Notes: generated by a model not told the origin, from the sequence alone. DNA of 64,000 nucleotides from an uncultured Clostridia bacterium (GCA_947624285.1 CANQJS010000003.1:1-64000); one strand, 5' to 3'. Numbered from the stretch's first letter, positions 36,195 through 45,463 are shown. Made by a program: numbers and translations.

Positions 36195-36464
36195 TTACAT
36201 TTGCATAGTCGGAGTATCGGTTTTGGATTGCTCGTCTGTGATTTCATCATAGAGCAGTTTCAGATTCGGAGAAACAATATTATTCAAATCCCGTTCGCAT
36301 TCAACGCCGATAACAACAAGTTCTTTTTGATTATCTGTAAGCAGAGAGCAGACATATGACGGCTTGTAGAAATCGCATAGTGTTTCCGCAATAGAAAGAT
36401 CAAACGAGTTAGGATATTTTTGTGCTTCTATGAGTTCTTTAAGTAAATTATCAAGACTCGTTAT
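36195..36464 (-). CDS. Hypothetical 89-residue protein with probable AUA start
   Basis: A clean open frame beginning ITSLDNLLKELIEAQKY and ending TPTMQM, with coding-like composition, that has no ATG, GTG or TTG near its N-terminus. The best start is ATA at 36464, which overlaps the DUF6103 stop codon in an ATAA arrangement analogous to the common ATGA coupling; AAAGGA lies 9 bases before it. The protein is acidic with conserved-looking segments FYKPSYVCSLLTDNQ and VVIGVECERDL. No family recognised. It lies between the oriT region and the DUF6103 gene on the same strand. Confidence 0.6.
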   Translation of the reverse strand: MTSLDNLLKELIEAQKYPNSFDLSIAETLCDFYKPSYVCSLLTDNQKELVVIGVECERDLNNIVSPNLKLLYDEITDEQSKTDTPTMQM

Positions 36465-36691
36465 TTCTTATTTTCCTTTAATTGCATATTCGGTTTTACT
36501 GAAGTCTTTCTTTCCGATTCAGCCTTTATATCAAAAAAGTCCCTGACCTGAGCGGGGACTTGCTTTGTATATTGGCTGTCAATAAATTTAATAATTTCAT
36601 CATTTATATTCAGCCCTTTCTTCTCCATAAAAATTTTTATGGTAGATAGTTTTTCCTCATCGTACTGAACAGTCACTGATACTTTTTTCAT
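36461..36691 (-). CDS. DUF6103-like small protein
   Basis: A 76-residue protein starting MKKVSVTVQYDEEKLSTIKI, with a helix-rich middle (FMEKKGLNINDEIIKFIDSQ) and a Lys-rich tail. It resembles the DUF6103 family found next to relaxase genes in Firmicutes elements. GAGGTGAT lies before ATG 36691, and the stop overlaps the next gene's putative AUA start. A role in DNA processing or regulation is possible but unproven. Confidence 0.65.
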   Translation of the reverse strand: MKKVSVTVQYDEEKLSTIKIFMEKKGLNINDEIIKFIDSQYTKQVPAQVRDFFDIKAESERKTSVKPNMQLKENKK

Positions 36692-36702
36692 TAATTATCA
36701 CC

Positions 36703-37785
36703 TCACATGTTTTGAACAGGATTCGTGTCTTGACTTTGTTCACTCAACCAGTATGATTCAAAATAGCTTACATTTGACAAGTCGGCTTTCGTGAGGTCGC
36801 AGTTAAAAATCCATGATTCGATGCAGCAGTTCTTTAAACTTGTTCCGTGAGTAATACAGTCAAGCATTTTTGAATTTGTAAAGTTACTGTGCGTGAAATA
36901 TGCGTTTTTCAAATCGCAGTTATCAAAATACGAGCCTTTGAAATCTGCTTCTTCCGCCGTTAAATTTTCAAGGCTGCAATTTTTGAATTTTGCATTCTGA
37001 AAATCACAGAAACACATTGACGCCTCATTAAATTTACAGCTTATGAATTCAGCGCCGTTGAAATTTGCGCTGCATAAATTCCGATCGGAAAAATCCACAT
37101 TATTCAATCGGCAGTTTGAAAAATCTGCCTGCTCGCCGCCGTTTTCGCCATAAATCCAAAGTGCGTGTTTGGCACAGATAATTTCAAGTTCTGCTGATGA
37201 ATTTGCATCATAAATTTCACGGTATTGAGCACTGACAGCCTGTTCTGTCAACATTAATTCCATATGATCTTCGTGCAGTCTTGAATCCTCAATCATTCCG
37301 CTGTCCGTCAGCATATTGTAAAGCAATGCCGCGTTAATAACCGGTTCGCCGGATTTGTTGTATTCATCAATATTGACTTCATATGTTCTTTTCCCTTTTG
37401 CCGACTGTTCGATTGCCTTTTTGAGCACATCATCGGCAACCTCTGACATTCTTTCCATATAGTTATTTAACACCGGGTATTTGTCGAGTATGACAAGCTG
37501 CCTTGCGTTCGGAATAACAGAGTAATATCTTGCGTAATCATAGCCTTCACTGTTTACGAGAATGCCGTCGTCGTAATTTTCTCCAAGAACAAGAAGGCAG
37601 TGAGCAACGCCGTTCTTATCCTCGTACATCCAATCTTTATTATCAGTTATATAATCCCTGTTCAGCATTAAATCTTCACATAGAGCTTCATATTCCTCAT
37701 CGGACAATTCAATAATCTTTTCCGCGACACAGCTTTTAACCTTTGTTTCTTCATCCTTGTAATGAAGTCTTGTGTTAATTTTCAT
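36703..37785 (-). CDS. Pentapeptide-repeat protein of the mobile element
   Basis: A 360-residue protein. The N-terminal domain (1-190; EYEALCEDLMLNRDYITD, DYARYYSVIPNARQLV) resembles element-encoded DUF6329-type proteins. Residues 215-345 form pentapeptide repeats (ADFSNCRLNNVDFSDRNL, ADFKGSYFDNCDLKN) that fold as a right-handed square helix. Pentapeptide proteins sometimes mimic DNA, as in Qnr-type gyrase protection, but the sequence does not show that here. It is first in the minus-strand unit with DUF6103 and the 89-residue gene. Confidence 0.75.
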   Translation of the reverse strand: MKINTRLHYKDEETKVKSCVAEKIIELSDEEYEALCEDLMLNRDYITDNKDWMYEDKNGVAHCLLVLGENYDDGILVNSEGYDYARYYSVIPNARQLVILDKYPVLNNYMERMSEVADDVLKKAIEQSAKGKRTYEVNIDEYNKSGEPVINAALLYNMLTDSGMIEDSRLHEDHMELMLTEQAVSAQYREIYDANSSAELEIICAKHALWIYGENGGEQADFSNCRLNNVDFSDRNLCSANFNGAEFISCKFNEASMCFCDFQNAKFKNCSLENLTAEEADFKGSYFDNCDLKNAYFTHSNFTNSKMLDCITHGTSLKNCCIESWIFNCDLTKADLSNVSYFESYWLSEQSQDTNPVQNM

Positions 37786-37923
37786 TTGTCCACCTCCATA
37801 AGATTAAGGCTGTCGGTATGACAGCCCGCTTAATTTTAAATTGTTTAATTAAAAATCATTTCAGCCATATTTGATTTAACCCCTGCTATATGATAAAATA
37901 TTCATAAAAGCGGGAGGTGCATT

Positions 37924-39138
37924 ATGGCAAAGCGGATTGTATTTCATATTGATGTCAACAGTGCTTTTCTGTCCTGGACCGCAACGCAGATGGTTAAAGA
38001 GGGGAAAGACGATATCCGACTTGTCCCGTCTGTCATAAGCGGCGATCCAAATAAACGCACAAGCGTTGTGCTTGCAAAATCCATACCTGCTAAAATGTAT
38101 AAAATCAACACAGGCGAACCGATCTCAATGGCACTTCGCAAGTGCAAAGACCTTGTTATCGCTCCGCCTGATTTTAAGCTGTATTCCAAATTCTCAAAAG
38201 CCTTTAAGGATATTTGCCGAGAGTATACACCTGTTGTCGAGGAATTTTCCATAGATGAGTGTTTCCTTGATATGAGCGGTATGGAGAATATCTATCCTGA
38301 TATAATTGCAACGGCTTATGAAATCAAAGACAGAATAAAATCTGAACTCGGCTTTACCGTAAATGTCGGTATAGGCTCTAACAAGCTACTTGCTAAAATG
38401 GCAAGTGATTTTGAGAAGCCCGACAAGGTTCATACGCTTTTTGATTATGAAGTTGAGCGCAAGATGTGGATTCTTCCGATAAGAGATTTGCTCTTTTTGG
38501 GCAAAGCCACGGCAGAAAAATTAAACAACATCGGCATTAAAACAATAGGCGAACTTGCTCATACCAATATAACCACATTAAAATCCCTTGTCGGCAACAA
38601 GGCAAGCGAGCAGTTGCATAATCACGCTAACGGTATTGATAACGATCCAGTTGATGATTCACCGGAAGAAGTTAAAAGCTACGGTCATTCCATAACCGTT
38701 GAGGAGAATGTGACCGATAAGGATACGGCATACAAGCTGCTTCTGTCTTTGACTGATGCATCGGCTTCCCGAATGAGGGCGTCCGGCGTAAAAGCGTATT
38801 GTGTTTCGGTTAATATCCGAGATAATAATTTCAATAACAAATCTCACCAAAGGCGTTTTAACACTCCTACCGATATCACTTATGATATCTACGAAGAAGT
38901 GAAAAGGTTGTTTGACGAGGTTTGGAACGGAGACACTCCGTTGCGTTTGCTCGGTGTAACATTATCCGAAATTACGAAAGAAAGCGGAGAACAGCTGACT
39001 TTGTTTGAACCCGATTCTTCACATATAGAGAAGAAGCATAAGGTTGATGCCGCCGTGGATGCAATCAGAAACAGATTCGGCGACTCAAAAATCATTCTCG
39101 GTTCAACGATGAATACTCAACGCCCAAAGAAAAAATAG
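37924..39138 (+). CDS. Y-family DNA polymerase (DinB/UmuC-like)
   Basis: A 404-residue translesion polymerase. Catalytic acidic residues are present in FHIDVNSAFLSW (Asp10) and FSIDECFLDMSG. The thumb helix-hairpin-helix (FLGKATAEKLNNIGIKTIG) and little-finger domain follow, and a beta-clamp motif QLTLFE lies near the C-terminus. GGGAGGTG precedes ATG. The only plus-strand gene between the relaxase unit and the T4SS operon. Such polymerases are common passengers of Firmicutes conjugative elements. No LexA-type box was recognised in the short upstream region. Confidence 0.93.
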   Translation: MAKRIVFHIDVNSAFLSWTATQMVKEGKDDIRLVPSVISGDPNKRTSVVLAKSIPAKMYKINTGEPISMALRKCKDLVIAPPDFKLYSKFSKAFKDICREYTPVVEEFSIDECFLDMSGMENIYPDIIATAYEIKDRIKSELGFTVNVGIGSNKLLAKMASDFEKPDKVHTLFDYEVERKMWILPIRDLLFLGKATAEKLNNIGIKTIGELAHTNITTLKSLVGNKASEQLHNHANGIDNDPVDDSPEEVKSYGHSITVEENVTDKDTAYKLLLSLTDASASRMRASGVKAYCVSVNIRDNNFNNKSHQRRFNTPTDITYDIYEEVKRLFDEVWNGDTPLRLLGVTLSEITKESGEQLTLFEPDSSHIEKKHKVDAAVDAIRNRFGDSKIILGSTMNTQRPKKK

Positions 39139-39165
39139 CACGGTAGCAGGCTGTGCTGTTTTTTT
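39139..39165 (+). terminator. Terminator after the polymerase gene
   Basis: Short stem AGCAC/GTGCT around GGTAGCAGGCT, followed by seven T, directly after the stop codon. Confidence 0.65.
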
Positions 39166-39178
39166 ATAACAGAAAAGA

Positions 39179-39727
39179 CTACATCGTTATTTCAACAGCA
39201 TTTTCTGATTTGCTTTCCTGTTCCTTGAGTTCGTTTATCAGTTCATCGGTTATAAAGCCGTAGTAATTGGCAGGACGGGAAATGCCGTATTGTGCATAGA
39301 TTTTGTTAAGGTCATCTGCAACATCACGGAGTCCCTCTTTTGAATTGTTTGCATGAAAGTATTTCCACTCATTGTTTTCAGTGAAGATATATACATATTC
39401 CGTCCAGTTTTCGGGACTGTCAAGATCGGATAATGTCATTGTATGAGCTTCCACATTTCTATCGCCTCTATCCCTGGCATACGCAACGGTCACTCCGTCT
39501 TGGCGCTCTCTATAATCAAAACTGTGCGGTTTTGTGGGATCGGGATCAAGCCTTAAATCGAGTGATGACAGATCACCGAGATCAAGCAATTTATCAACGA
39601 TTTCAGGTGTGTTGTAATGATCAATAAGCAAAGCCCCGTTATATGACAGATAACCGTCATTATGGCAATAGATGGTTCGGAATTTATCTTCACCTATCTG
39701 TTTTGCAATAAAACTTCTTGTACTCAT
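39179..39727 (-). CDS. Hypothetical element protein, MSTRSFIA type
   Basis: A 182-residue acidic protein. The start MSTRSFIAKQIGEDKFRTIY, then CHNDGYLSYNGALLIDHY, is typical of a small family of uncharacterised proteins on clostridial conjugative elements and phages. The C-terminal third includes YGISRPANYYGFITDELI. No catalytic motif recognised. It is the last gene of the T4SS-region minus operon. Confidence 0.6.
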   Translation of the reverse strand: MSTRSFIAKQIGEDKFRTIYCHNDGYLSYNGALLIDHYNTPEIVDKLLDLGDLSSLDLRLDPDPTKPHSFDYRERQDGVTVAYARDRGDRNVEAHTMTLSDLDSPENWTEYVYIFTENNEWKYFHANNSKEGLRDVADDLNKIYAQYGISRPANYYGFITDELINELKEQESKSENAVEITM

Positions 39728-39762
39728 TTTTCTCCTATTCTTAATTAAATTTTACAAATAAA

Positions 39763-39792
39763 AAAGCCCTACATTTCTAATGCAGGGCTTTC
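39763..39792 (-). terminator. Terminator overlapping the 3' end of the 102-residue gene
   Basis: Stem AAAGCCCTGCAT/ATGTAGGGCTTT followed by T-rich sequence. The last six codons and stop of the upstream gene form the hairpin. Confidence 0.75.
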
Positions 39793-40077
39793 GTCATCGT
39801 CCGCAGTATCAAATACTGCTTTCTCAATACTCATTTGCATGGGTACGAGGATCGTGAGCAGTTCCTCACGGTATTCCATATCAGCTATTCTGTTGAGATA
39901 CATTCCAAAAGTGCTTATAAACGGCATATCGTTGGGTAGTGTGATTGTAACATCACCTGATAGTCCTTTTTCGCATATAAATTCCGCGACTTCCTGAATG
40001 TTATGAAGTTCTTTGACTTCATTACCTGAATAGCCGAATAATAATGGATATTTTGCTGATGCGCTTCCATTACTCAT
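39769..40077 (-). CDS. Hypothetical 102-residue protein after NlpC/P60
   Basis: An acidic protein with segments LLFGYSGNEVKELHNIQEV and MPFISTFGMYLNRI; no domain recognised. Its start overlaps the end of the NlpC/P60 gene by 8 bases, so the two are coupled, and its own 3' end forms the terminator. Probably a small transfer-operon accessory protein. Confidence 0.6.
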   Translation of the reverse strand: MSNGSASAKYPLLFGYSGNEVKELHNIQEVAEFICEKGLSGDVTITLPNDMPFISTFGMYLNRIADMEYREELLTILVPMQMSIEKAVFDTADDDESPALEM

Positions 40078-41110
40078 TAATGATTTCTCCTTTCTCTAAA
40101 TAAGTTATATAAGGCACTTTAAGCCAATTAGTCCAACTGCCTGAATAGACAGAGGTTTTTATAACACCGTCAATGGTGTTGGCCGCATGGATGACATATC
40201 CGTTTCCAACATATATCCCTATATGACCTTCACGATATATTGCAATGCCTGGGACATCTGGCATTGTGCTTAACGGGCCTTTTTCTACCGCGGCCGCATA
40301 CATACCGTTTGCGGTAACATCATTCATTCCGTTAGAACGGTAATCGAATGTACCGCTGTAATCATCGTACCAACCGTAGCCTTTAATTAGCCCTACGCAG
40401 TCTGCGGTTCGTTTGCCGATCCAATTTGAACGGATATATTCCTCGTTTCCGGAAACATTATCCCCAAATACGCTTATTAGCCTGTTGAGCTCCTGATCGT
40501 CAAGGACTTTTCCGTATGATCCCCATACATAGCCCCAACCGCTTTCATATGCCATTTCAGCCCATTTGACTAAGTCGATATTATTCTTGATACCGGGATA
40601 ATCGAAATCGACAGAAATAACGGTGTTGCGAATCAGACTCATTAGGTTATCAAATTCCTCGGCATCAATTTGGATTCCAAATGCAGAAAGAACGGCGTTT
40701 CTCAGTTCGCTGTCCGTACTTGAATTTTCATAGCAGTCTGCTAACTTGGATACAAAATTAGAATCGGATTGTTCGGTATTATATAAGGCACAGACATATA
40801 ACGCCTGTGCCTTTCTTGATTTGGCTTTCATATTCCTTTGATCAAATTCCGTTGCTATATCATTCATCACAGATTCAAGGTGGGACAGTTTTCTTTTCTC
40901 TGCCGTTGAAAGATTATCAACGACTATCTGTTGTGCTTGTTCAACATCTATCTCGGTTTCTCCGAGATTAGCCATAACTCCCATATATACGATGATCGGA
41001 ATAAAAAATATCATCAAGATAGAAGCAATGATGGTGGCGAGAAGCGTTCTCCCGCGCTTGTCGGTAGTCAATGCGCCGATAGCTTTTGCAACAACAACTT
41101 CCGCACTCAT
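40070..41110 (-). CDS. NlpC/P60 peptidoglycan hydrolase of the conjugation operon
   Basis: A 346-residue membrane-anchored cell-wall hydrolase, the VirB1/CwlT-like part that would open the wall for the channel. N-terminal cytoplasmic stretch, transmembrane anchor (about 22-46, LLATIIASILMIFFIPIIVYM), a helical middle to about 170, and a C-terminal NlpC/P60 domain with nucleophile Cys in KRTADCVGLIKGY and catalytic His in YREGHIGIYVGN. The usual N-terminal lysozyme domain of CwlT proteins is not obvious. GGAGGTG precedes ATG 41110. A terminator (41127-41157) lies just 16 bases upstream of the start, from the preceding cargo gene. Confidence 0.9.
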   Translation of the reverse strand: MSAEVVVAKAIGALTTDKRGRTLLATIIASILMIFFIPIIVYMGVMANLGETEIDVEQAQQIVVDNLSTAEKRKLSHLESVMNDIATEFDQRNMKAKSRKAQALYVCALYNTEQSDSNFVSKLADCYENSSTDSELRNAVLSAFGIQIDAEEFDNLMSLIRNTVISVDFDYPGIKNNIDLVKWAEMAYESGWGYVWGSYGKVLDDQELNRLISVFGDNVSGNEEYIRSNWIGKRTADCVGLIKGYGWYDDYSGTFDYRSNGMNDVTANGMYAAAVEKGPLSTMPDVPGIAIYREGHIGIYVGNGYVIHAANTIDGVIKTSVYSGSWTNWLKVPYITYLEKGEIINE

Positions 41111-41126
41111 AGATTCACCTCCGAAT

Positions 41127-41157
41127 AAAAAACAACAAGGAATAGATCCTTGCTGTT
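41127..41157 (-). terminator. Terminator of the membrane cargo gene, just before NlpC/P60
   Basis: Stem AACAGCAAGGA/TCCTTGTTGTT (one wobble) with six T on the minus strand. It ends 16 bases before the NlpC/P60 ATG, leaving no room for a promoter between them. Confidence 0.8.
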
Positions 41158-41177
41158 TTCAACATAATAAATTGAAC

Positions 41178-42227
41178 TTAATCCTGATTGCTCTTTTGTT
41201 TATTAAGGTACATCTTGTCAAATGAAAGCAATAAGTCTCTATATTGCTCATCCATCGAATAACTCTTTACAGCAGTACCACAATTTAGTGCAATCGAAAT
41301 AAGTAATAAAACTAACGGGAATATAAATACAAATCTGATATTATTTAGTTGTTTATCAATTATGATTTCTATTAAGCCGTTTAAATCTAATAGAATTATT
41401 GCTATTGTTATAAATAAAGCAGGAATTCCACTCGTTTTTTTGATTTTGTGCAAATCATAATCAACACGCTCGAATAAATCGAATTTGGGAAGAGAAGACA
41501 AGATAAAAGATAATGTAAAGATCATTATCACTAAAAATGTATTTGATAACATTCGTTCAGATTCACTGGTTAAATAGATATAACCGGTGGCAAATACTAC
41601 TGATAAAACAAAAATTAATCTAGCATAAATTACTTGACGATCGGTTAAAATCTCAGCCTTAGATCTCTCCCAATCATATTTTAATAGATAAGATAAGTAT
41701 TCGATTAGTATTGAAATATCTTTTTTATTAACTTTATTATTTGACTCGATTTTATGAATTTGTTTCCATATATGTCCATCAGTTTTGAAATACTTAGTGA
41801 GCTGTATCATTGGATCTTTATTTTTGTGTAATTTTATTTGTACAAAGCGTAAAAATTTTTTAAAATACTTGGATAATTGACGCATAAGACGCTTGAATGA
41901 AGAACAAGAAGGTATATCTTTTGAATTTTCATCTGGAGTCTTAGGAGTCTTATATGTATTATAAAATTCGTCATAATAGTCAGTGTTTCCAAAAGCATTA
42001 ATTTTGACCTTTAATTCTACTAAGCATGCTTGAAGGTCTTCCTTATTTTTAACGCAATTTAACTTTTCACAAATGTTTCGTATTTCTTTTCGCCAATTTT
42101 GGCGTTCTTCTGTAATGTATTTATTTTTGCTGTTATGTTTTTGCTCAGTATATTTCAATATTATAGACAATATCCCTGTCACAAACGCAGCAATAACACC
42201 TGAAGCCAATATGTTTTGCCAATCCAT
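41178..42227 (-). CDS. Membrane protein cargo gene within the T4SS operon
   Basis: A 349-residue protein of unknown function. One N-terminal transmembrane segment (about 7-25, ILASGVIAAFVTGILSIIL), a Lys-rich cytoplasmic region to about 195, then four hydrophobic segments near the C-terminus (VIYARLIFVLSVVFATGYI, FLVIMIFTLSFILS, and two more). More AT-rich than its neighbours. It has its own promoter (42248-42276), GGAGGTGAT ribosome site and terminator, as a self-contained insert between virB4 and NlpC/P60. The neighbouring inserts have RNase-like and kinase-like signatures, so a defence or exclusion role is possible; nothing in the sequence proves it. Confidence 0.65.
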   Translation of the reverse strand: MDWQNILASGVIAAFVTGILSIILKYTEQKHNSKNKYITEERQNWRKEIRNICEKLNCVKNKEDLQACLVELKVKINAFGNTDYYDEFYNTYKTPKTPDENSKDIPSCSSFKRLMRQLSKYFKKFLRFVQIKLHKNKDPMIQLTKYFKTDGHIWKQIHKIESNNKVNKKDISILIEYLSYLLKYDWERSKAEILTDRQVIYARLIFVLSVVFATGYIYLTSESERMLSNTFLVIMIFTLSFILSSLPKFDLFERVDYDLHKIKKTSGIPALFITIAIILLDLNGLIEIIIDKQLNNIRFVFIFPLVLLLISIALNCGTAVKSYSMDEQYRDLLLSFDKMYLNKQKSNQD

Positions 42228-42247
42228 TTAGTATCACCTCCTCATCA

Positions 42248-42276
42248 ATAATACCTGAATATTCGACTTTTTTCAA
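42248..42276 (-). promoter_or_regulatory. Promoter of the membrane cargo gene
   Basis: Minus strand: -35 TTGAAA (42271-42276), 17-base spacer, -10 TATTAT (42248-42253), about 20 bases before the start codon. It begins immediately after the virB4 stop. Confidence 0.7.
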
Positions 42277-42288
42277 CTGTTATATTTA

Positions 42289-44124
42289 TTATCTCCCTCC
42301 AGCCTTGCCAAACATTTTCTGCTTAAAATCGGGCGCGATTACTTGAAGCAGATACCTCTCGTTGCCGCATTTATACAGACAAGTACCTCTTTCGGGATAT
42401 TTGATCAGTTCATATTCTGACGCTTCAAGCTGTAAGATATCCATAAACGCTCTTGGTTCAACGCTTCCGGGGTTGAAAAGGAATTGATGTGTGGGGATAG
42501 AGAACAGGGGCTTTGTGTATTCCTTGATTCCGTCAATCATAAAGTCCTCGGTATTTTGACTTGCCAACAGTACTAAACTGTCTTGCTTACGAGCCCTCTT
42601 TGACAGATTGCGGATATACTGTATCGCCGTGAGATTTGTGAGAAAGAGATACAGTTCATCGATTGAAGCGACAGTATTTCCTTTCGTAATCAGTGCATTT
42701 GTCATATAGGAAAGAATGTTGAATAAAAGGGCGTCTTTCAGTCTTTCATTCGTTTCCATTAAGCCTTTTACGCCGAAGCAAAGAAATTTATCATCAACGA
42801 TATTCGTGTGTCCGTTGAAGTATCGGCTTTCAGAGCCTATGCACATTGAATGCAGCCCGAGGCAAAGTTCACGCAGAGTTTCCTCGGTATAAATGTTTTT
42901 AACATCACGCCTATATCCTTTGTATTCTTTCTCAATCAGCCTGTAAAGATCTGTCATGATCGGATAATTTCTCGGCTTAAGTTTCCTGAAATTCGTGTGA
43001 TCCGAAATGCCAAATTGCTTGTATAGTTTTACAAGCATGATTTCAAGCGTATCAAGCTGAACATCCGTAAAGCCCTTATACGCTTTGAAAAAGTCTTTAA
43101 GGTAGGCTATGTGCTGACTTAACCTCGTTGCTTTTCTGAATGCTTCGGGTTCGTCCTCATCGTACTCATTACTTGCTTCGCCTAATGATTTAGGCTCAAG
43201 CGGATTAATGATATATTTACCTGACATGAAATCTATATAGCAACCGCCGAGCGCCTTGGTGAGTTCCTCGTTTTCCGCTTCGGGATCGAGAATGATAATG
43301 CTTTTGCCAGATTCACGAAGATTTGTTAGGATAAGTTTCATAAGGAATGATTTGCCCTGCCCTGAGTTTCCGAGAATAAGGCAGTTCGCATTCGTTTTGT
43401 CTTCTGCTCTGCGATCGAAATCAACGAGAATATTCGTGCCGAATTTATCTCTGCCGATATAAAAGCCCTTGGGATCGGTTTTGCCTGAGTAGTTGAAAGG
43501 ATACAGATTGGCGACTGAGCTTGCAGGGAGTACGCGCTCAAACTGCTCTTTGAACATATTACTGCCAACGGGCAGGACAGAGAGAAAGCCCTCTTTTTGG
43601 CGGAGAGTCAATCTGTCCACGCTCATCTTTGAACGCGTCAGTTCCATAAGGATATCAGATTGTAATTCCTTAAGCTTATCCATGCTTTCAGCTTTCAATT
43701 CGAGATAGACCGCACAATGAAGGAGCGGTTCTTTGTTCTTTCTCAGTTCTGCGATAAGGGTAACCACATCTTGTAAATTTTCCTCTGCCGTGATGTTTTC
43801 TTGAACATCGTTAGAACCCGTATTCAGCTTGTTTTTGCGGGTAGCATTCTGAATGATTTTTCTTTGCTCTAACGCATCTACAAGTCGGTTATACATACGA
43901 ACCGTGAGGTTGTTCCTGTCCGCAAGCTGCGAGAATAAGGCGAGCTCTTCTGTGGTGGGCGGATACTCTTTGATTGCCCATACGCATCGGTAACTGTCAC
44001 CAATGATATAATGGTCGGTTGAGAATTTAATGGTTGACGGCAGAATACGGTCAAAGAAATCTTTAATACGGATTTCCTCTTTTTGTTCTTCCGTCAGCTC
44101 AATCTGTTTTTTCTCTTTAAACAT
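42289..44124 (-). CDS. virB4: VirB4-family conjugation ATPase
   Basis: A 611-residue ATPase that powers the conjugation channel. The N-terminal VirB4/CagE-like part includes YPPTTEELALFSQLADRN. Walker A ILGNSGQGKSFLM lies near residue 255, and the Walker B-like VASIDELYLFL and SLVLLASQNTEDF motifs near 465-510. ATG 44124 with a GGAG site is preferred; an in-frame upstream start would run through a terminator. The usual extreme N-terminal part seems to be encoded separately by 46198-46788. The HipA-like cargo gene and its terminator lie directly upstream, only 18 bases from this start codon. Confidence 0.93.
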   Translation of the reverse strand: MFKEKKQIELTEEQKEEIRIKDFFDRILPSTIKFSTDHYIIGDSYRCVWAIKEYPPTTEELALFSQLADRNNLTVRMYNRLVDALEQRKIIQNATRKNKLNTGSNDVQENITAEENLQDVVTLIAELRKNKEPLLHCAVYLELKAESMDKLKELQSDILMELTRSKMSVDRLTLRQKEGFLSVLPVGSNMFKEQFERVLPASSVANLYPFNYSGKTDPKGFYIGRDKFGTNILVDFDRRAEDKTNANCLILGNSGQGKSFLMKLILTNLRESGKSIIILDPEAENEELTKALGGCYIDFMSGKYIINPLEPKSLGEASNEYDEDEPEAFRKATRLSQHIAYLKDFFKAYKGFTDVQLDTLEIMLVKLYKQFGISDHTNFRKLKPRNYPIMTDLYRLIEKEYKGYRRDVKNIYTEETLRELCLGLHSMCIGSESRYFNGHTNIVDDKFLCFGVKGLMETNERLKDALLFNILSYMTNALITKGNTVASIDELYLFLTNLTAIQYIRNLSKRARKQDSLVLLASQNTEDFMIDGIKEYTKPLFSIPTHQFLFNPGSVEPRAFMDILQLEASEYELIKYPERGTCLYKCGNERYLLQVIAPDFKQKMFGKAGGR

Positions 44125-44142
44125 TTTTTCAGCTCCTATTAC

Positions 44143-44174
44143 AAAAAAAGAGCCTTGATAATCTATCAAGACTC
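44143..44174 (-). terminator. Terminator of the HipA-like gene, just before virB4
   Basis: Stem GAG-CTTGATA/TATCAAG-CTC (one mismatch) then seven T on the minus strand. It ends 18 bases before the virB4 ATG. Confidence 0.85.
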
Positions 44175-44197
44175 AGAAAAAAATTTTGATTTTAGTT

Positions 44198-45430
44198 TTA
44201 AAACATTGTTATGGAATTTGTATAATTTTCAGCAATATCTTCTTCTATATCTTCCTCAATGTTGTCTTGTGACTGAACGGTTGACATAGCAATTCCGTGA
44301 AGATATTCCAATCTTCTCTTAAACATTTTTGCGATTGCATTGGTACGAAAATCGTCTGAATATTCTTCTGCCGATGATAATATTTCTTTGATTTCTTTAT
44401 CGAAATCCTTTATAGTATCGAAATTGATCCATTCAAATGATTTTACCAATTTCAGTTGTTCTTTGTGAGATTTCTTGAAAGGTTTACATCCAACAGCTTT
44501 CTCATTTAGAATTTGAGACTCTATTTTGTCATAGCCCAACGATGAGCCGCTGTCAAATATCGGTGCAACGCCTATCCATTCAAGGGTTTCGGCATTTCGT
44601 ATAAGCCCGAAGTTGTTTTGATGCCTATCCTCATTTGCAAGCAGAAAATCAACAACTATCATTTGATCCATAGCAAGCTCAATGTTCTTTATACCCAATT
44701 CATTACAGCAGTTAATATAATGCTGATAAACCGAAGTGCTGTTATCTTTTTTGAAAGACTGCATAATTCGCCAAGCACTAATCAACTCAGTATCTCGTGT
44801 AATGAAATCCTCGCATACACTATACGGTAAGCCATCATCCCAAATAAGCGAATAATCAATATGTGGTATATCAAGTGCATCCATTAATTTTGATGCTATA
44901 ACCTCATTGAAAGGCTGCTGATTAAACGGAGCGCTTCCGCCTTTAATTAAACACCTTTTTGAATCAATGATCTTCCATCTCTTCTTTAAACAACCATCGG
45001 ATGTATTATCGGGTGAATTAAAATCAAATATACCGCTAAGCTTAACCTTGCCGAGAAGAACATCACCTATATCCTCTGAAAATGAATTATCGAAGAAATT
45101 TACATCTTCCCATGCTACTGCAATTCCTGACGGTTTCATCCAATACTGATCTGAAAGACTCAGTCCGAAACATTTTGTTAACAATGCTTGTGTCGAAGGC
45201 ACTTCCAAAACATCAAGTGCGTTTTTAATGCCGGAACGACTTGCGGGAATTGCTCTGTCACGCCACCATTCATTTAAAGCCGCCCTATCAACAATTCCTT
45301 TTTTACAGGCAATACCAAATGGAAGGTGGTTTGGATTACTTGCGTTATCAACTTTGAGAATATATCCCGTTAATGAATCTATTTCAAGTTCTGCAACAGG
45401 GATATTCTTATGCATTAAAACATATTCCAC
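44198..45430 (-). CDS. HipA-like kinase-fold protein, cargo gene in the T4SS operon
   Basis: A 410-residue protein with the C-terminal features of HipA-type kinases: LIKGGSAPFNQQPFNEVIA (nucleotide-binding and Glu region, about 180-200), the catalytic segment LLANEDRHQNNFGLIRN, and the metal-binding IFDSGSSLG. Members of this subfamily are sometimes labelled excisionase in databases, apparently wrongly. The GTG at 45430 follows AAAGGAGG at good spacing; in-frame upstream codons overlap the promoter. There is no HipB-type antitoxin next to it, unlike classical hipBA modules. Self-contained unit with its own promoter and terminator, inserted between the sortase and virB4. Confidence 0.8.
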   Translation of the reverse strand: MEYVLMHKNIPVAELEIDSLTGYILKVDNASNPNHLPFGIACKKGIVDRAALNEWWRDRAIPASRSGIKNALDVLEVPSTQALLTKCFGLSLSDQYWMKPSGIAVAWEDVNFFDNSFSEDIGDVLLGKVKLSGIFDFNSPDNTSDGCLKKRWKIIDSKRCLIKGGSAPFNQQPFNEVIASKLMDALDIPHIDYSLIWDDGLPYSVCEDFITRDTELISAWRIMQSFKKDNSTSVYQHYINCCNELGIKNIELAMDQMIVVDFLLANEDRHQNNFGLIRNAETLEWIGVAPIFDSGSSLGYDKIESQILNEKAVGCKPFKKSHKEQLKLVKSFEWINFDTIKDFDKEIKEILSSAEEYSDDFRTNAIAKMFKRRLEYLHGIAMSTVQSQDNIEEDIEEDIAENYTNSITMF

Positions 45431-45463
45431 GGTATCGCCTCCTTTTTTAATCTTGTTACCCAT

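Noticed and set aside
36703-37785. Qnr-type quinolone resistance protein
   Set aside because: Pentapeptide repeats are present, but the protein has a large unrelated N-terminal domain and stands in an element-maintenance context.
44198-45430. Excisionase
   Set aside because: The label is sometimes used for this family, but the sequence shows HipA-type kinase motifs and no small DNA-binding excisionase fold.
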